Positions 34,647-43,453 of a stretch of 64,000 nt of DNA are shown in pieces; position 1 is the stretch's first letter, and the number at the start of each line of letters is the position of its first letter. A program made the translations under genes and the position numbers. Source of the stretch: Chloroflexota bacterium (lineage in GTDB: Bacteria; Chloroflexota; FW602-bin22; JACPRP01); assembly GCA_016210495.1 (NCBI GenBank), contig JACQUC010000139.1:1-64000 (forward strand), given 5' to 3'. The notes beneath the pieces were generated by a model. That model saw only the letters and a program-made list of their open reading frames with translations. It made no database searches and was not told the origin of the DNA.

Positions 34647-35968
34647 AGATTATAAGACCATCCTTTGCCGGCTGGGCGAGCCGAGCCTGGCGGCCGGCCC
34701 TCGTCATCCTGTTGGGCATCGGGATATGGATCGTTTTGCGCTGGGCAGGCAGCCTCTCTCCCAGGCCCGAGCCGTCCCTCTGGGCCTTCTGGGCTGATGG
34801 CGGAGGAGAGGTCATCGAGGTCCGGGGAATCTATGCCCCCCAGGAGTATTTCCGCCTTTCTCAACGAGACCCGGCCACGCTGGGAATGGATCCCGCGCAG
34901 GAGCTTATCTTCTTCCTGCTCATAGATACCCACGAGCACGACGAGAACCTGCCGTATCCTGATACCTGGTGGGATGAGGTATCCTTGCGCGTCGACGGCG
35001 GGCAGGGCTACCGTCCCGTGCAGAAAAAGTTCGTGCTGGACTCGGGGCATCACCAGACGGTAGCTTTTGCTTTCCGGCGATCCAGTGTGCCCGAGTTTCG
35101 GGAGAACAAAGGCATGCTCACGCTGGACGTGCCCAGCGTGAGCGGTGACGGGGCCAGGAAGCTGCAATGGTGGCTGCCACTTGAGGTGCCTGCGGCCCCC
35201 TCTCCTCTGGCCGGGTTTGTCCCGCCGTTCTTAGCGGCGCTCCTGCCGCTGTTGGCCGGGCTACTGGTTGCATTTTCGCCCTGTGTGGTGCATATGAGCT
35301 CCTATTACTTTCCACTTTTCGGGGGCATGGCGGCACAGGGGCCAGGCGGGGCCCGAACAAGAGGCGAGATGGCCATGGCATCTATCCTGTTTACCCTGGG
35401 GTTCTCGGTGCCTTACACAGTGGCCGGCGTGGCGGTCGGGTTCGCGGGACAATTTGTCAGAGGCTCCTCTTTCCTGGCGGCTTTGACTCAACCAATGACG
35501 TTTGTAGCTGGTATGGTGGTGCTCTTTCTTGGGTTGCAGGTGGCCGGGGTGCTTCGTTTGCCAACGCTCATGCGTCTGAACCCGCTGCGGCTACGTTTTG
35601 GGCCTTCGCGCCTCGGCTACCTGGCTTCTGGTTTTCTCGGCCTCAACCTGGCGGTGGGCTGCCTGGGTTGCGTTGGCGGCTCCCTTTTTGCAGCCCTGCT
35701 CATCTATGGCGGAGCGGTCGGCTCGCCTTTGGAGGCCGGAGTCGTCCTCTTTCTTTTTGCGGTCGCCGCCAACGCTCCCTTCTTCCTGGCGGCTATGACC
35801 CTCGGCCGTCTGCAACTGCGGAGGCGCCTGCCGTTTTCGATGACACGCTACGTGCCGGTCGTGAGCGGCGCAATTCTGATCGCCTTGAGTCTGCTGATTC
35901 TCAGCGGTGCGGAGAGCCTTATGGAGGACACCCTCATACGCGCGCTCGGCCTTGAAGTGCGAGGGTAG
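34607..35968 (+). CDS. CcdA-type membrane protein with N-terminal periplasmic domain
   Basis: 453 residues. One helix (about 25-45), a periplasmic beta-domain (about 60-205), then a six-helix CcdA/DsbD domain. Cysteines are placed as in CcdA: AFSPCVVHMSSYYF in the first core helix and AVGCLGCVGGSLF in the fourth. It is a second version of the fusion at 4372-6141, again near a seven-histidine propeller. The ATG at 34607, with AGGAG five bases upstream, is used; it overlaps the preceding gene by 40 bases. Likely role: reductant or copper delivery for maturation of the propeller or cupredoxins. Confidence 0.82.
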   Translation: MALRARGVSPVEVKIIRPSFAGWASRAWRPALVILLGIGIWIVLRWAGSLSPRPEPSLWAFWADGGGEVIEVRGIYAPQEYFRLSQRDPATLGMDPAQELIFFLLIDTHEHDENLPYPDTWWDEVSLRVDGGQGYRPVQKKFVLDSGHHQTVAFAFRRSSVPEFRENKGMLTLDVPSVSGDGARKLQWWLPLEVPAAPSPLAGFVPPFLAALLPLLAGLLVAFSPCVVHMSSYYFPLFGGMAAQGPGGARTRGEMAMASILFTLGFSVPYTVAGVAVGFAGQFVRGSSFLAALTQPMTFVAGMVVLFLGLQVAGVLRLPTLMRLNPLRLRFGPSRLGYLASGFLGLNLAVGCLGCVGGSLFAALLIYGGAVGSPLEAGVVLFLFAVAANAPFFLAAMTLGRLQLRRRLPFSMTRYVPVVSGAILIALSLLILSGAESLMEDTLIRALGLEVRG

Positions 35969-36027
35969 TGACCAATGAACCGTGGTTTGTCTCTGCCGCG
36001 CAGGTAGTTGCGGGGGCTCATTTGATA

Positions 36028-36033
36028 TATAAT
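36028..36033 (+). promoter_or_regulatory. -10 element upstream of kinase gene
   Basis: TATAAT within GATATATAATATCG, about 55 bases before the kinase start at 36087. A matching -35 is not obvious. Confidence 0.35.
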
Positions 36034-36086
36034 ATCGTGCACAACATGTATCGACGGTGGGAAAGTCGCATTCCGGGGTGCGTGAG

Positions 36087-37946
36087 ATGAATCTCGACCG
36101 GCTGAAGTGGATAGCCATTGTTGCTCCGGTGGCCATTCTGCTGACCATCGACTACGTGCGCCATTTCGTTTCGTGGACGGCGTTCCTGCATACCCCAGTC
36201 GGCTTCGCCTTCATCTACGGCTCGGTTCTCGTCGGCGTGACCCTTTTCTTCGAGCTCGGCTTCCGTCTGATCAAGAGAATGCAGGAGAGGATGGCCCAGC
36301 AAAACAAAGAGCTGGCGGCGGTGGCGCAGCTTGCGGAGTCCTTGAGTCGTGCGGTGGGCGTGGATCAGATCCTTCAGGAATCTTTGAGGCGGGTCGTCAA
36401 TCTGGTCGAGGCCGACGCCGGGGTGATATGTTTGCTAGATGCAGAAAAGCAGGAGCTTTTCTCAACCGCCTGCATCGGCTTTTCCCAAAGAGTGCTGGAT
36501 AACATTCGGCACCAGAAACTCGGCTCGGAACCTATAGGGACTCAAGTCGTGAGCAAAGGAACGCCGGTCGTCGTCCCCAACCTCCTCGAGTACGGCGACC
36601 CCCGCATAGTTCAGGGTGCCCGAGAGGAAGGCTTCCTCTCCTCCGCCACCATTCCTATGACGTCTCAGGGGAAAGTTGTTGGTGTCTTTGCCGTGGCTTT
36701 CAGGCATGCGGGTGCGATCCAAGGGTCAACCGTGCAGTTCATTTCGGCCATCGCCAACCAGGTGGCTGTGACCGTCGAAAAGGCCTCCATCTATCAGGAA
36801 GCGTCCCGGCGTGCGCAGGACCTGGCAGTTCTTAACCGTATCTCGGCGGTAGCGAGCAGCAGCCTCGAACTGAAAGAGGTGATGCAGGCTGCCTTAAGTG
36901 CGATCGTGGAGCTCACGAACATGGAGGCAGGGGAAGTATGGCTTTGGGAAGAATCCACGCAAGAGATGGTTTTGGCGGTCCATCACGGCGCGTGGCGAGA
37001 GGCTTTCAACGAGGTTACCCGCTTCGGTAAGGGAGAAGGCTTCCCAGGCCAGGTGGCGCTCACCGGAGAAGCCGTGATCTCAAACGACATCGCTCAGGAT
37101 GAGCACTTCGTTCGCAGCGCCGTACGACGGGTAGGAGTACACCTGTTCGCTTGCGTTCCACTCAAAGCTAAGGGGAAAGTTGTGGGCGCCATAGATCTTG
37201 CTACGCGGGAACAACGCGGCCTGACTCCCAGGGAGCTTCAACTACTGACCTCGATCGGCAATCAAATCGGGGTGGCCATCGACAACGCTCGGCTCCACAG
37301 GCGCGTTCAGAATCTGGCCATAGCCGAGGAGCGAGGACGCATCGCGAGAGAGATACACGACGGCGTCGGCCAGGTTTTGGGATATGTCAACACCAAGACC
37401 ATGGCCGCGAAGCAGCACTTAGATGCCAATGAGTTGGACCTGGCCCGGGAGCAACTATCTGAGCTCGAATCGGCGGCGAAAGACGTTTACGCCGACCTAC
37501 GAGAAGCCATTTTGGGACTGCGTAGCGGACTCTACCGCAAGAATGGCTTCATTCCGATCCTCGAGGAATATCTAGAAAGCTTTTTCCAAATGAGCCAGAT
37601 CCCGGTTGCTTTCTCGGTGACACCTGAGGGTCCTGGCATCCAGTTCGATCCTCAGCAGGAGATCCATGTAATCAGGATAATTCAGGAAGCCCTGAGCAAT
37701 GTCCGCAGGCATTCCGGCGCCTCTCAGGCCTGGCTTGGGCTGGAGGCCGCAGACGAACAGATCATCGTGACCGTCCGCGACAACGGACACGGCTACGATG
37801 CATCGCGACTGTCGCGGGGGGAGCGGCCCCGTTTCGGCCTCCAGACCATGCGAGAAAGAGCGGAAGCTATCGGCGGCAGGCTAGAGATCAAGAGCCAACA
37901 CAGAAGTGGAACCGAGGTTCGGTTGACGATCCCCCACCTAGATTAG
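36087..37946 (+). CDS. NarX-type sensor histidine kinase with two GAF domains
   Basis: 619 residues. Two helices with VDYVRHF-type loop (TIDYVRHFVSWTAFLH) like the kinase at 18491-19993. GAF domains span about 70-220 and 240-395. HisKA_3 (EERGRIAREIHDGVGQVLGY) and HATPase (IIQEALSNVRRHSGAS; DNGHGYD; GLQTMRERAEAIGG) follow. The ATG at 36087 is chosen where similarity to the paralogue begins; the open frame extends to a GTG at 36057. It is paired with the regulator that starts 20 bases downstream. GAF domains could bind small ligands or heme. Confidence 0.92.
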   Translation: MNLDRLKWIAIVAPVAILLTIDYVRHFVSWTAFLHTPVGFAFIYGSVLVGVTLFFELGFRLIKRMQERMAQQNKELAAVAQLAESLSRAVGVDQILQESLRRVVNLVEADAGVICLLDAEKQELFSTACIGFSQRVLDNIRHQKLGSEPIGTQVVSKGTPVVVPNLLEYGDPRIVQGAREEGFLSSATIPMTSQGKVVGVFAVAFRHAGAIQGSTVQFISAIANQVAVTVEKASIYQEASRRAQDLAVLNRISAVASSSLELKEVMQAALSAIVELTNMEAGEVWLWEESTQEMVLAVHHGAWREAFNEVTRFGKGEGFPGQVALTGEAVISNDIAQDEHFVRSAVRRVGVHLFACVPLKAKGKVVGAIDLATREQRGLTPRELQLLTSIGNQIGVAIDNARLHRRVQNLAIAEERGRIAREIHDGVGQVLGYVNTKTMAAKQHLDANELDLAREQLSELESAAKDVYADLREAILGLRSGLYRKNGFIPILEEYLESFFQMSQIPVAFSVTPEGPGIQFDPQQEIHVIRIIQEALSNVRRHSGASQAWLGLEAADEQIIVTVRDNGHGYDASRLSRGERPRFGLQTMRERAEAIGGRLEIKSQHRSGTEVRLTIPHLD

Positions 37947-37965
37947 TCGGGAGAGGACGATCCTG

Positions 37966-38607
37966 ATGCGTATCTTGCTGGCCGACGACCACGCTCTGTT
38001 CCGTGATGGCCTTGCCAGCCTTCTGCGCGCCATGAAGATGAACGTGGTTGGCCAAGCTAGTGACGGATTGGAAGCACTGGAAAAGGCCCGGGCCCTCCGA
38101 CCGGCCCTGATCCTGATGGATATCGGCATGCCCCGATGTGATGGATTAGAGGCGACCAGGCGCATTAAGGCCGAAATGCCTGAAATCAAAGTAATCATGC
38201 TCACGGTTTCCGACGATCGGGACGACCTGTTCGAGGCCATCAAGAGCGGCGCTCACGGCTACCTGCTGAAGAACCTCTCGGCCGAGGAGTTTGGCGCCAT
38301 GCTCGCACGAATCGCCACGGGTGAGGTGGCACTTAGCCCCACTTTGGCCACGCGGATATGGAAGGAGTTCTCGCGCGAGAAGAGCTCAGCACAGGATGCC
38401 GAAGATAGCCTCAGCAAGAGAGAGATGGAAGTCCTACAACTGGCAGCGAAGGGTCAGACTAACAAAGAGATTGGTGCTGGCCTTTTTGTCTCGGAGAGCA
38501 CCGTAAAGTATCATATCAAGAACATCCTGGGCAAGCTTCACCTCAAAAACCGTTCGCAGGTAGTAGCGTTTGCTATCCGAAAGGGCATGGTCAAGAAAGC
38601 CGACTAG
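37966..38607 (+). CDS. NarL/LuxR-family response regulator
   Basis: 213 residues: receiver (LLADDHALFRDGL; phospho-Asp in LILMDIGMPRCDG; Lys in GYLLKNLSAEE) and LuxR helix-turn-helix (LSKREMEVLQLAAKGQTNK; SESTVKYHIKNILGKLHL). It is 20 bases after its kinase on the same strand. It is close in sequence to the regulator at 17683-18369, so the two systems arose by duplication. Confidence 0.94.
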   Translation: MRILLADDHALFRDGLASLLRAMKMNVVGQASDGLEALEKARALRPALILMDIGMPRCDGLEATRRIKAEMPEIKVIMLTVSDDRDDLFEAIKSGAHGYLLKNLSAEEFGAMLARIATGEVALSPTLATRIWKEFSREKSSAQDAEDSLSKREMEVLQLAAKGQTNKEIGAGLFVSESTVKYHIKNILGKLHLKNRSQVVAFAIRKGMVKKAD

Positions 38608-38692
38608 CTGTGTCTCCGTTAGGCCTCAGTACCGGAAAGAAGCGATCAGGCACGCACGGTTCACGAAGAGTCTGCGCCTTTCCCAGAGTGGC

Positions 38693-39502
38693 GTGTTCGC
38701 GCGTGTCTGCCACACCGGGGTCCTGCTCCATTTCTTACGGGCGCTTCCAAGGGCAGTCGTTGGAGTTGCGCTGCTGGCGTGTGCCCAACCCCAGGCTATG
38801 GCGACTCCTACATTGGAGCGCGTGCAAAGGGTGGCACCAGTAGCCGTTGCAACACGGACACCATCTCCCTGCAACCCTGCCGAGCCCGACAAACTGCAGG
38901 ACATCACGACTACACAGTCAAGCCCATATTTTGTGCACCACCCGGTGTCGGCACTGCCGACGGTGGCGACGGTGGTCTTTCTTCCTGGGGGGTCAGGCAG
39001 CCGCCGAAGCGCGCAGCGTGCCTGGCAGAACTACCTGGCGAACGGCAAGGGTATGGGATCTTTTCGTATCGTGGTTCCCTACTCCGTCGACATCGACTTG
39101 ATCGACGATGCGCCCAGGACATTCGGGATCTTGCGCGAGGTCCTGACCTGCTATGGTAGGGAGGACGCGAAAGTGCATGTCGGCGGCGTGTCTAACGGAG
39201 GACGCGCGGCTTTCGCGCTCATGCTCGCTCGCCCGCAGCGATTTGCCACGCTACTGGGTGCGCCGGGGGGCTTCTCCATCTGGGATCCAGAGGCATGGAC
39301 GAAAGCTCTTGCCGGCCATGCTGTTTTCAACGGCGTTGGCGCCAAAGACGATGACTGGCTCGCCGAGGTCAGAGCGACTCACGCTGCGCTGGTGGCGGCA
39401 GGCGTTGAGTCGGTCTACGCGGAATTCCCTGGCCAGAGTCACAGCGTGGACGAGGACTTCGACGAAAGTGTTTTCTTCGAGTTTTGGGCCAATCACTCGT
39501 AG
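38693..39502 (+). CDS. alpha/beta-hydrolase-like lipoprotein (esterase/feruloyl-esterase type)
   Basis: About 269 residues from the GTG at 38693; the frame is open back to a TTG at 38570, so the start is uncertain. I choose the GTG because it gives a signal peptide with lipobox LLACAQ. The hydrolase core shows VVFLPGGSGSR (oxyanion region), the nucleophile elbow GVSNGGRAAFAL and a final catalytic-type His in PGQSHSVDED. The substrate is unknown. It follows the response regulator gene. Confidence 0.7.
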   Translation: MFARVCHTGVLLHFLRALPRAVVGVALLACAQPQAMATPTLERVQRVAPVAVATRTPSPCNPAEPDKLQDITTTQSSPYFVHHPVSALPTVATVVFLPGGSGSRRSAQRAWQNYLANGKGMGSFRIVVPYSVDIDLIDDAPRTFGILREVLTCYGREDAKVHVGGVSNGGRAAFALMLARPQRFATLLGAPGGFSIWDPEAWTKALAGHAVFNGVGAKDDDWLAEVRATHAALVAAGVESVYAEFPGQSHSVDEDFDESVFFEFWANHS

Positions 39503-39568
39503 AAGTCGCTCCTGGAGGAGGAGACCCGGACGGGGGTGATGACGGTGGGGGGTTGGTTAGCAGGGCGC

Positions 39569-39597
39569 TTTGACGGTTGCTCTCGGGCTTGGTATGA
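39569..39597 (+). promoter_or_regulatory. sigma-70-type promoter of ctaB
   Basis: -35 TTGACG (39569-39574) and -10 TATGAT (39592-39597) with a 17-base spacer, 36 bases before the ctaB ATG. Confidence 0.65.
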
Positions 39598-39632
39598 TAG
39601 TCATAGGAGTGTGCTTGGAGTAGATTTCTGGC

Positions 39633-40538
39633 ATGGTACAGGCGTATAGCGCTGCGACGAGCTTGCGAACACGGGCCGCGGGCCTGGAGGCCAGAGCCCA
39701 CCTGGCCCTGCTGAAGATGCGGATAGTCGTCCCGTTGGTTTTCGTCGCCACGGTGATGGCCATCGTCGCCGGGAGTGGCGCAGTCTACCTGGACAAGATC
39801 GGCCTGCTGGTTCTGGCTGGTGGCCTCGCCTCGGCTGGTGCGGCGTGCCTGAACCATTACCTGGACCGCGACATCGACGCCGTCATGCAGCGCACCAGAA
39901 ACCGGCCCATTCCTTCTGGTGCGATCAGGAATCCGGCGACGGCCGCCCTTCTGGGGCTCGGCCTGATCGCCCTGGCAGTTGTCACCGCCGCCGCCCTTAA
40001 CTACCTGACCGTTACCTTCATCGCGCTGGGCGCCCTCTTCTACGCGGGCGTCTACACCCTTTGGCTCAAGCGCAGGAGTCCCCTCAACGTTGTGATTGGG
40101 GGCTTTGCCGGCAGTTGCGCCGTATTGGCGGGGTGGACGGCGGTCGATTCCAGCCTGTCTTTGACGCCCGTCCTCGTGGCGCTGATCGTGTTTCTGTGGA
40201 CGCCCTCCCACTTCTGGAGCCTGGCCATCTTCCTGAAGGACGACTATCGACGGGTTGGCGTGCCCATGCTGCCTGTTCTCATTGGCGAGCGCAAGACGGC
40301 CTGGGTTATCGCCGGAAATACGATCCTCACCGTTCTTCTGTCGCTGCTGCCCCACCACCTCGGCCTGTTCGGCGTACCCTATCTGGCAATGGCCGTGGTC
40401 GCCGGCTTTCTGGTGCTTCGTGCCAACGTTCGGCTGCTGCTGAACCCCTCCGGAAGCGAAGCGTGGCGCAACTACAAGCTGTCGGGGATGTACCTGGGGC
40501 TGGTGTTTGTGGGGATGCTGGTGGACTCCACCGTCTAA
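39633..40538 (+). CDS. ctaB: protoheme IX farnesyltransferase (heme O synthase)
   Basis: 301 residues, UbiA-family prenyltransferase with about eight helices that adds a farnesyl group to heme B, making heme O for heme-copper oxidases. The two Asp-rich substrate motifs are visible: NHYLDRDIDAVMQRTRNRP near residue 75 and DDYRRVGVPML near 205, with WTPSHFWSLAI before the second. No oxidase genes are in the window, so the enzyme's client must be elsewhere. It has its own promoter. Confidence 0.95.
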   Translation: MVQAYSAATSLRTRAAGLEARAHLALLKMRIVVPLVFVATVMAIVAGSGAVYLDKIGLLVLAGGLASAGAACLNHYLDRDIDAVMQRTRNRPIPSGAIRNPATAALLGLGLIALAVVTAAALNYLTVTFIALGALFYAGVYTLWLKRRSPLNVVIGGFAGSCAVLAGWTAVDSSLSLTPVLVALIVFLWTPSHFWSLAIFLKDDYRRVGVPMLPVLIGERKTAWVIAGNTILTVLLSLLPHHLGLFGVPYLAMAVVAGFLVLRANVRLLLNPSGSEAWRNYKLSGMYLGLVFVGMLVDSTV

Positions 40539-40603
40539 TGATCTCTCCGCCGCGCAGACGTGTACGCAGGATCGCGAAACGCTACTCCCAAAGATGTCGT
40601 TTG

Positions 40604-40612
40604 TGATATACT
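40604..40612 (+). promoter_or_regulatory. extended -10 promoter of the HigBA remnant
   Basis: TGATATACT (TG, one base, TATACT), immediately before the toxin remnant start at 40619. No -35 is evident, as is common for extended -10 promoters. Confidence 0.4.
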
Positions 40613-40618
40613 AGGACA

Positions 40619-40770
40619 GTGAGTGAATGGAGCCTGGTCTACTACGAGACGGCAAGGGGCCGGTGTCCTGTGCAAGAGTATCTCGATAGCCTGGACCTCG
40701 AGGAAGCGGCAAAGGTATTGAGATAGCGATGCGTCGTATGGCCGATTATCAAGAGAGGGTAGGAGGATGA
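40619..40770 (+). pseudogene. HigB/RelE-type toxin remnant with internal deletion
   Basis: The first 35 codons (40619-40726, GTG start, MSEWSLVYYETARGRC then EYLDSL) match the start of HigB-like mRNA interferases. Immediately after, in another frame, EIAMRRMADYQERVGG matches the family's usual C-terminus and ends in a TGA that overlaps the antitoxin ATG (ATGA, 40767-40770). The 60 or so codons between are gone. So the toxin was inactivated by an internal deletion that also shifted the frame, leaving both ends in place. Confidence 0.7.
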
Positions 40771-41072
40771 ACCACCGCGATTACGTCGCACAGAGGGAGG
40801 CCCGCGACCCTGCTTTTAGAGAAGCCTGTGAGCGCCTGCGCCCACAGTACGAGTTTAGAAAAGCTCTGATAGGCGCTAGGCTCAATGCTGGATTGACGCA
40901 AAAGCAGTTGGCTGAGCGCATGGGCACATCGCAGGCGGCAATAGCACGCCTGGAGGCTGGCACGCGGTTACCTAGCGTCGACACACTGCACCGCCTGGCG
41001 GTGATTCTTGGCCTTGACTTCACAATCACGCCACAAGAGCTGCTAGGCGTGCGTCCCCACAAAGCAGCCTGA
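40767..41072 (+). CDS. XRE-family HigA-like antitoxin
   Basis: 101 residues with a helix-turn-helix (about 35-90; LNAGLTQKQLAERMGTSQAA, then IARLEAGTRLPSVDTLHRLA). The N-terminal helix region resembles HigA antitoxins that follow their toxin gene. It remains intact while its toxin is broken, so it may persist as a free repressor or as a decoy against related toxins. The TAGGAGG site precedes the ATG. Confidence 0.88.
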   Translation: MNHRDYVAQREARDPAFREACERLRPQYEFRKALIGARLNAGLTQKQLAERMGTSQAAIARLEAGTRLPSVDTLHRLAVILGLDFTITPQELLGVRPHKAA

Positions 41073-41318
41073 TCTCCGGACGCACTGGTATCTAGATATC
41101 CTGCGGTATGACGAGGAGTGCTCCACTGCTGGCCGCATGAGCGGCAGGCCGGAGAAGAGGAGCGTGCCGCTGTTGGAGGCCGGCATCAAGCCGAACATGT
41201 AGATGACCGCAAGCTTCCCGCGCATTTGACACCATCTCTGCGCCGTGATATGTTTAGTGAGGCCCGCATCGTCACAGGGATTCTTATCACACATTCCGGG
41301 AGGAGGATTACCCCAAAA
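41073..41318. other. intergenic region before cytochrome c gene
   Basis: 246 bases with no supported gene. The minus strand reads MRGKLAVIYMFGLMPASNSG and a little more in one frame, which resembles a membrane-protein fragment, but it has no start signal or recognisable family. The cytochrome gene's GGGAGGAGG site is at about 41298-41306. Confidence 0.3.
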
Positions 41319-42065
41319 ATGAGCATTAGGCAAGTGCTGCTCCTGGCATCGCTCTTCCTGCTCCTCGCCTTGGCCGTTGCAGCCTGCAGTTCTGCTTCGA
41401 CCTCAAGCTCCTCGACGCGCTCGGCTGAGCCGTCGGCGGCGGAAATCGCCAGGGGATCGACACTTTATGTCGACTATGGGTGCATGCAGTGCCACGGCTT
41501 GGGAGGGCGCGGCCGCACCGCTCTCGCGGTGTCAGGGCCCTCTCTAACGTCAAATGAGTTCAAGAAGGCGTTCCCGAAGGAAACGCGTTTTGACACCGCG
41601 CTGGTCAACTCGATCAGGAACGGCGCCATTATCGAAGAGGGCCGAGCGGCCTCTATGCCGGCTTGGAATGGCATCCTCAGCGACCAGGATGTGCAGGAGA
41701 TCGTTTCTTACATTCGTGCTGGACTGCCGGACCAGGGCGTTACGATTCCCCGTGTCGGCACGGGGGAGGAGATCTACAACGCATTTGCCTGCGTGAAGTG
41801 CCATGGCCAGCCCGGCACGGGCGGCATGCGCAACGTGGCCGCGACGACACCAGAGCATCAAACCATTCCAGCCATCGGCGGTCCGGAGTTCAAGAAGAGG
41901 CTCGACTCTATCGACAAGGTAAGGAACGTAGTCCTCTACGGCAGGATTGTTGAAAACGGTCGTCCAGGTGTGGTATACATGCCCGCGTGGGGTAAGATTG
42001 GCACTGCCGATCAGATCGAAAAGGTTCTCGAGTACATCTGGAACTACAAAGCACCTGGGAGCTAA
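41319..42065 (+). CDS. diheme cytochrome c lipoprotein
   Basis: 248 residues; lipobox AVAACS, a Ser-rich linker, then two cytochrome c domains with CMQCH near residue 50 and CVKCH near 162. Candidate axial Met residues lie in ASMPAWNG and VYMPAWGK. It is likely an electron carrier on the outer face. It heads a cluster of thiol-redox and cytochrome maturation genes (ccdA, tlpA, ccmH). About 120 bases separate it from ccdA; a possible 33-residue membrane peptide there (42090-42191) is too weak to call. Confidence 0.9.
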   Translation: MSIRQVLLLASLFLLLALAVAACSSASTSSSSTRSAEPSAAEIARGSTLYVDYGCMQCHGLGGRGRTALAVSGPSLTSNEFKKAFPKETRFDTALVNSIRNGAIIEEGRAASMPAWNGILSDQDVQEIVSYIRAGLPDQGVTIPRVGTGEEIYNAFACVKCHGQPGTGGMRNVAATTPEHQTIPAIGGPEFKKRLDSIDKVRNVVLYGRIVENGRPGVVYMPAWGKIGTADQIEKVLEYIWNYKAPGS

Positions 42066-42188
42066 CGGGGCGAGATCGGCAATCAGCATGCTGGCTTATG
42101 CTGGCACGATAGCTGGAGTGCTGGTTTGGCGCTTGGCGAAGCTCACCAGGTGCAGCCAGCTCCCCGGCTGCATGAAGGAGTCGAACTG

Positions 42189-42923
42189 GTGAGCGAACTG
42201 GTCCCGCAGGTCGGGTGGCTGGTAGCCTTTGGCGCCGGAATCCTCTCGTTCATATCGCCGTGCGTCGCGCCTCTGGTGCCCGGCTATCTGTCGTATGTTT
42301 CTGGCGTTTCGGTGCAGGACCTGTCGCAGCGACAGCACGGCCAGACCAGACGCATTCTGCTTTCGTGTTTGCTTTTTGTGCTGGGCTTTTCCCTCGTCTT
42401 TGTGCTGTTGGGTGCTTCGGCCTCGCTCTTGGGCGGCCTTCTGGAGGAATACCGTCGGCCGCTCAACCGCGTTGCGGGCGGCGTGATGATTCTGATGGGC
42501 ATCTTTATCATCGGCTTGATCCGTCTGCCCCAACTGTATCAGGAACGGCGATTTCATTTGGCTGGCAATTCCTTCGGGCAGGGCGGCACCGTCCTGCTGG
42601 GTATGGCCTTCGCCTTTGGTTGGACGCCCTGCGTGGGGCCGATCCTGGCCTCGATCCTATTCTATGCCGGTGCGGGCGAAACGGCCAGCCAGGGCGCACT
42701 CCTGCTCCTCGCCTATTCGTTGGGACTCGGGCTGCCGTTCGTGCTCACCGGTCTCATTTTCAGCCGAGCTATGGGTGCCCTGGGCTGGGTGAAGCGCCAT
42801 TACGGCGCTATTAACGCCGTCAGCGGCTCGATACTGGTAGTCGTGGGGATTCTGTTTCTCACCGATCGTTTCTTCTATGTGAGTATAGCCGCCCAGCGAG
42901 TCTATTATATGCTATTCTATTGA
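42189..42923 (+). CDS. ccdA: CcdA cytochrome c biogenesis/thiol-disulfide transporter
   Basis: 244 residues with six helices and the two CcdA cysteines in FISPCVAPLVPGYLSY and GWTPCVGPILAS. It moves electrons from cytoplasmic thioredoxin to periplasmic thiol proteins such as the TlpA-like product of the next gene. GTG at 42189 with AAGGAG eight bases upstream is the chosen start. This is the free-standing form, in contrast to the two fusions at 4372 and 34607. Confidence 0.94.
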   Translation: MSELVPQVGWLVAFGAGILSFISPCVAPLVPGYLSYVSGVSVQDLSQRQHGQTRRILLSCLLFVLGFSLVFVLLGASASLLGGLLEEYRRPLNRVAGGVMILMGIFIIGLIRLPQLYQERRFHLAGNSFGQGGTVLLGMAFAFGWTPCVGPILASILFYAGAGETASQGALLLLAYSLGLGLPFVLTGLIFSRAMGALGWVKRHYGAINAVSGSILVVVGILFLTDRFFYVSIAAQRVYYMLFY

Positions 42924-42931
42924 GGTGACGA

Positions 42932-43453
42932 GTGACAAGGGTTATCATCGGCGTGATTGGCGTGGTCATCGGCCTGTCTGTCCTGGCTGGGTGCGCTGTC
43001 GGCAGCACCGGCAGCGCGGCCGAGCCGGTCGCCGTGCGTGCCGGCCGAGTGGCCTCTGACTTCACGATCAAAACCTTCTCGGGCGGGACCTTCAACCTGA
43101 AGCAGCAGCGTGGCAAGGTCGTCGTCGTGAACTTCTGGGCCTCCTGGTGCCCTCCCTGCCGCGAAGAGGCCCCCGTGCTGGAACGTGCCTGGAGAGCTTA
43201 CAAGGACCGAGACGTCGTCTTCATCGGCGTCGACGTCTGGGATACCGAGCGGGACGCCCTGGCCTTCATCAAGGAGTTCGACATTACGTATCCCAATGGT
43301 CCGGACGCGAGCAACGAAATTGCCATCGAATACGGCGTGACGGGGATTCCCGAGACGTGGTTCATCGACCGGCAGGGCGTACTGGTGCGGCGCTGGATTG
43401 GTCCGTTGACCGCTCGACAGATGTCGGCGTTCATCGAGGAGGCAACGCGGTAA
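42932..43453 (+). CDS. TlpA/ResA-like thioredoxin lipoprotein
   Basis: 173 residues: lipobox VLAGCA, then a thioredoxin fold with WASWCPPCREEAPVLE (active CPPC near residue 73) and the cis-Pro segment VTGIPETWFID. It reduces apocytochrome c heme-binding cysteines. GTG start eight bases after ccdA; its stop overlaps the ccmH start (TAATG). Confidence 0.93.
   Translation: MTRVIIGVIGVVIGLSVLAGCAVGSTGSAAEPVAVRAGRVASDFTIKTFSGGTFNLKQQRGKVVVVNFWASWCPPCREEAPVLERAWRAYKDRDVVFIGVDVWDTERDALAFIKEFDITYPNGPDASNEIAIEYGVTGIPETWFIDRQGVLVRRWIGPLTARQMSAFIEEATR

Noticed and set aside
39369..40358. Long minus-strand frame opposite ctaB
   Set aside because: Its translation is Gln/Arg/Gly-rich with no helices or domains, and the plus strand there encodes a clear prenyltransferase. 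It is an antisense shadow of GC-rich coding DNA.
42090..42191. Possible 33-residue membrane peptide between cytochrome c and ccdA genes
   Set aside because: It has one short hydrophobic stretch but a weak ribosome-binding site and no known family; it could be chance.
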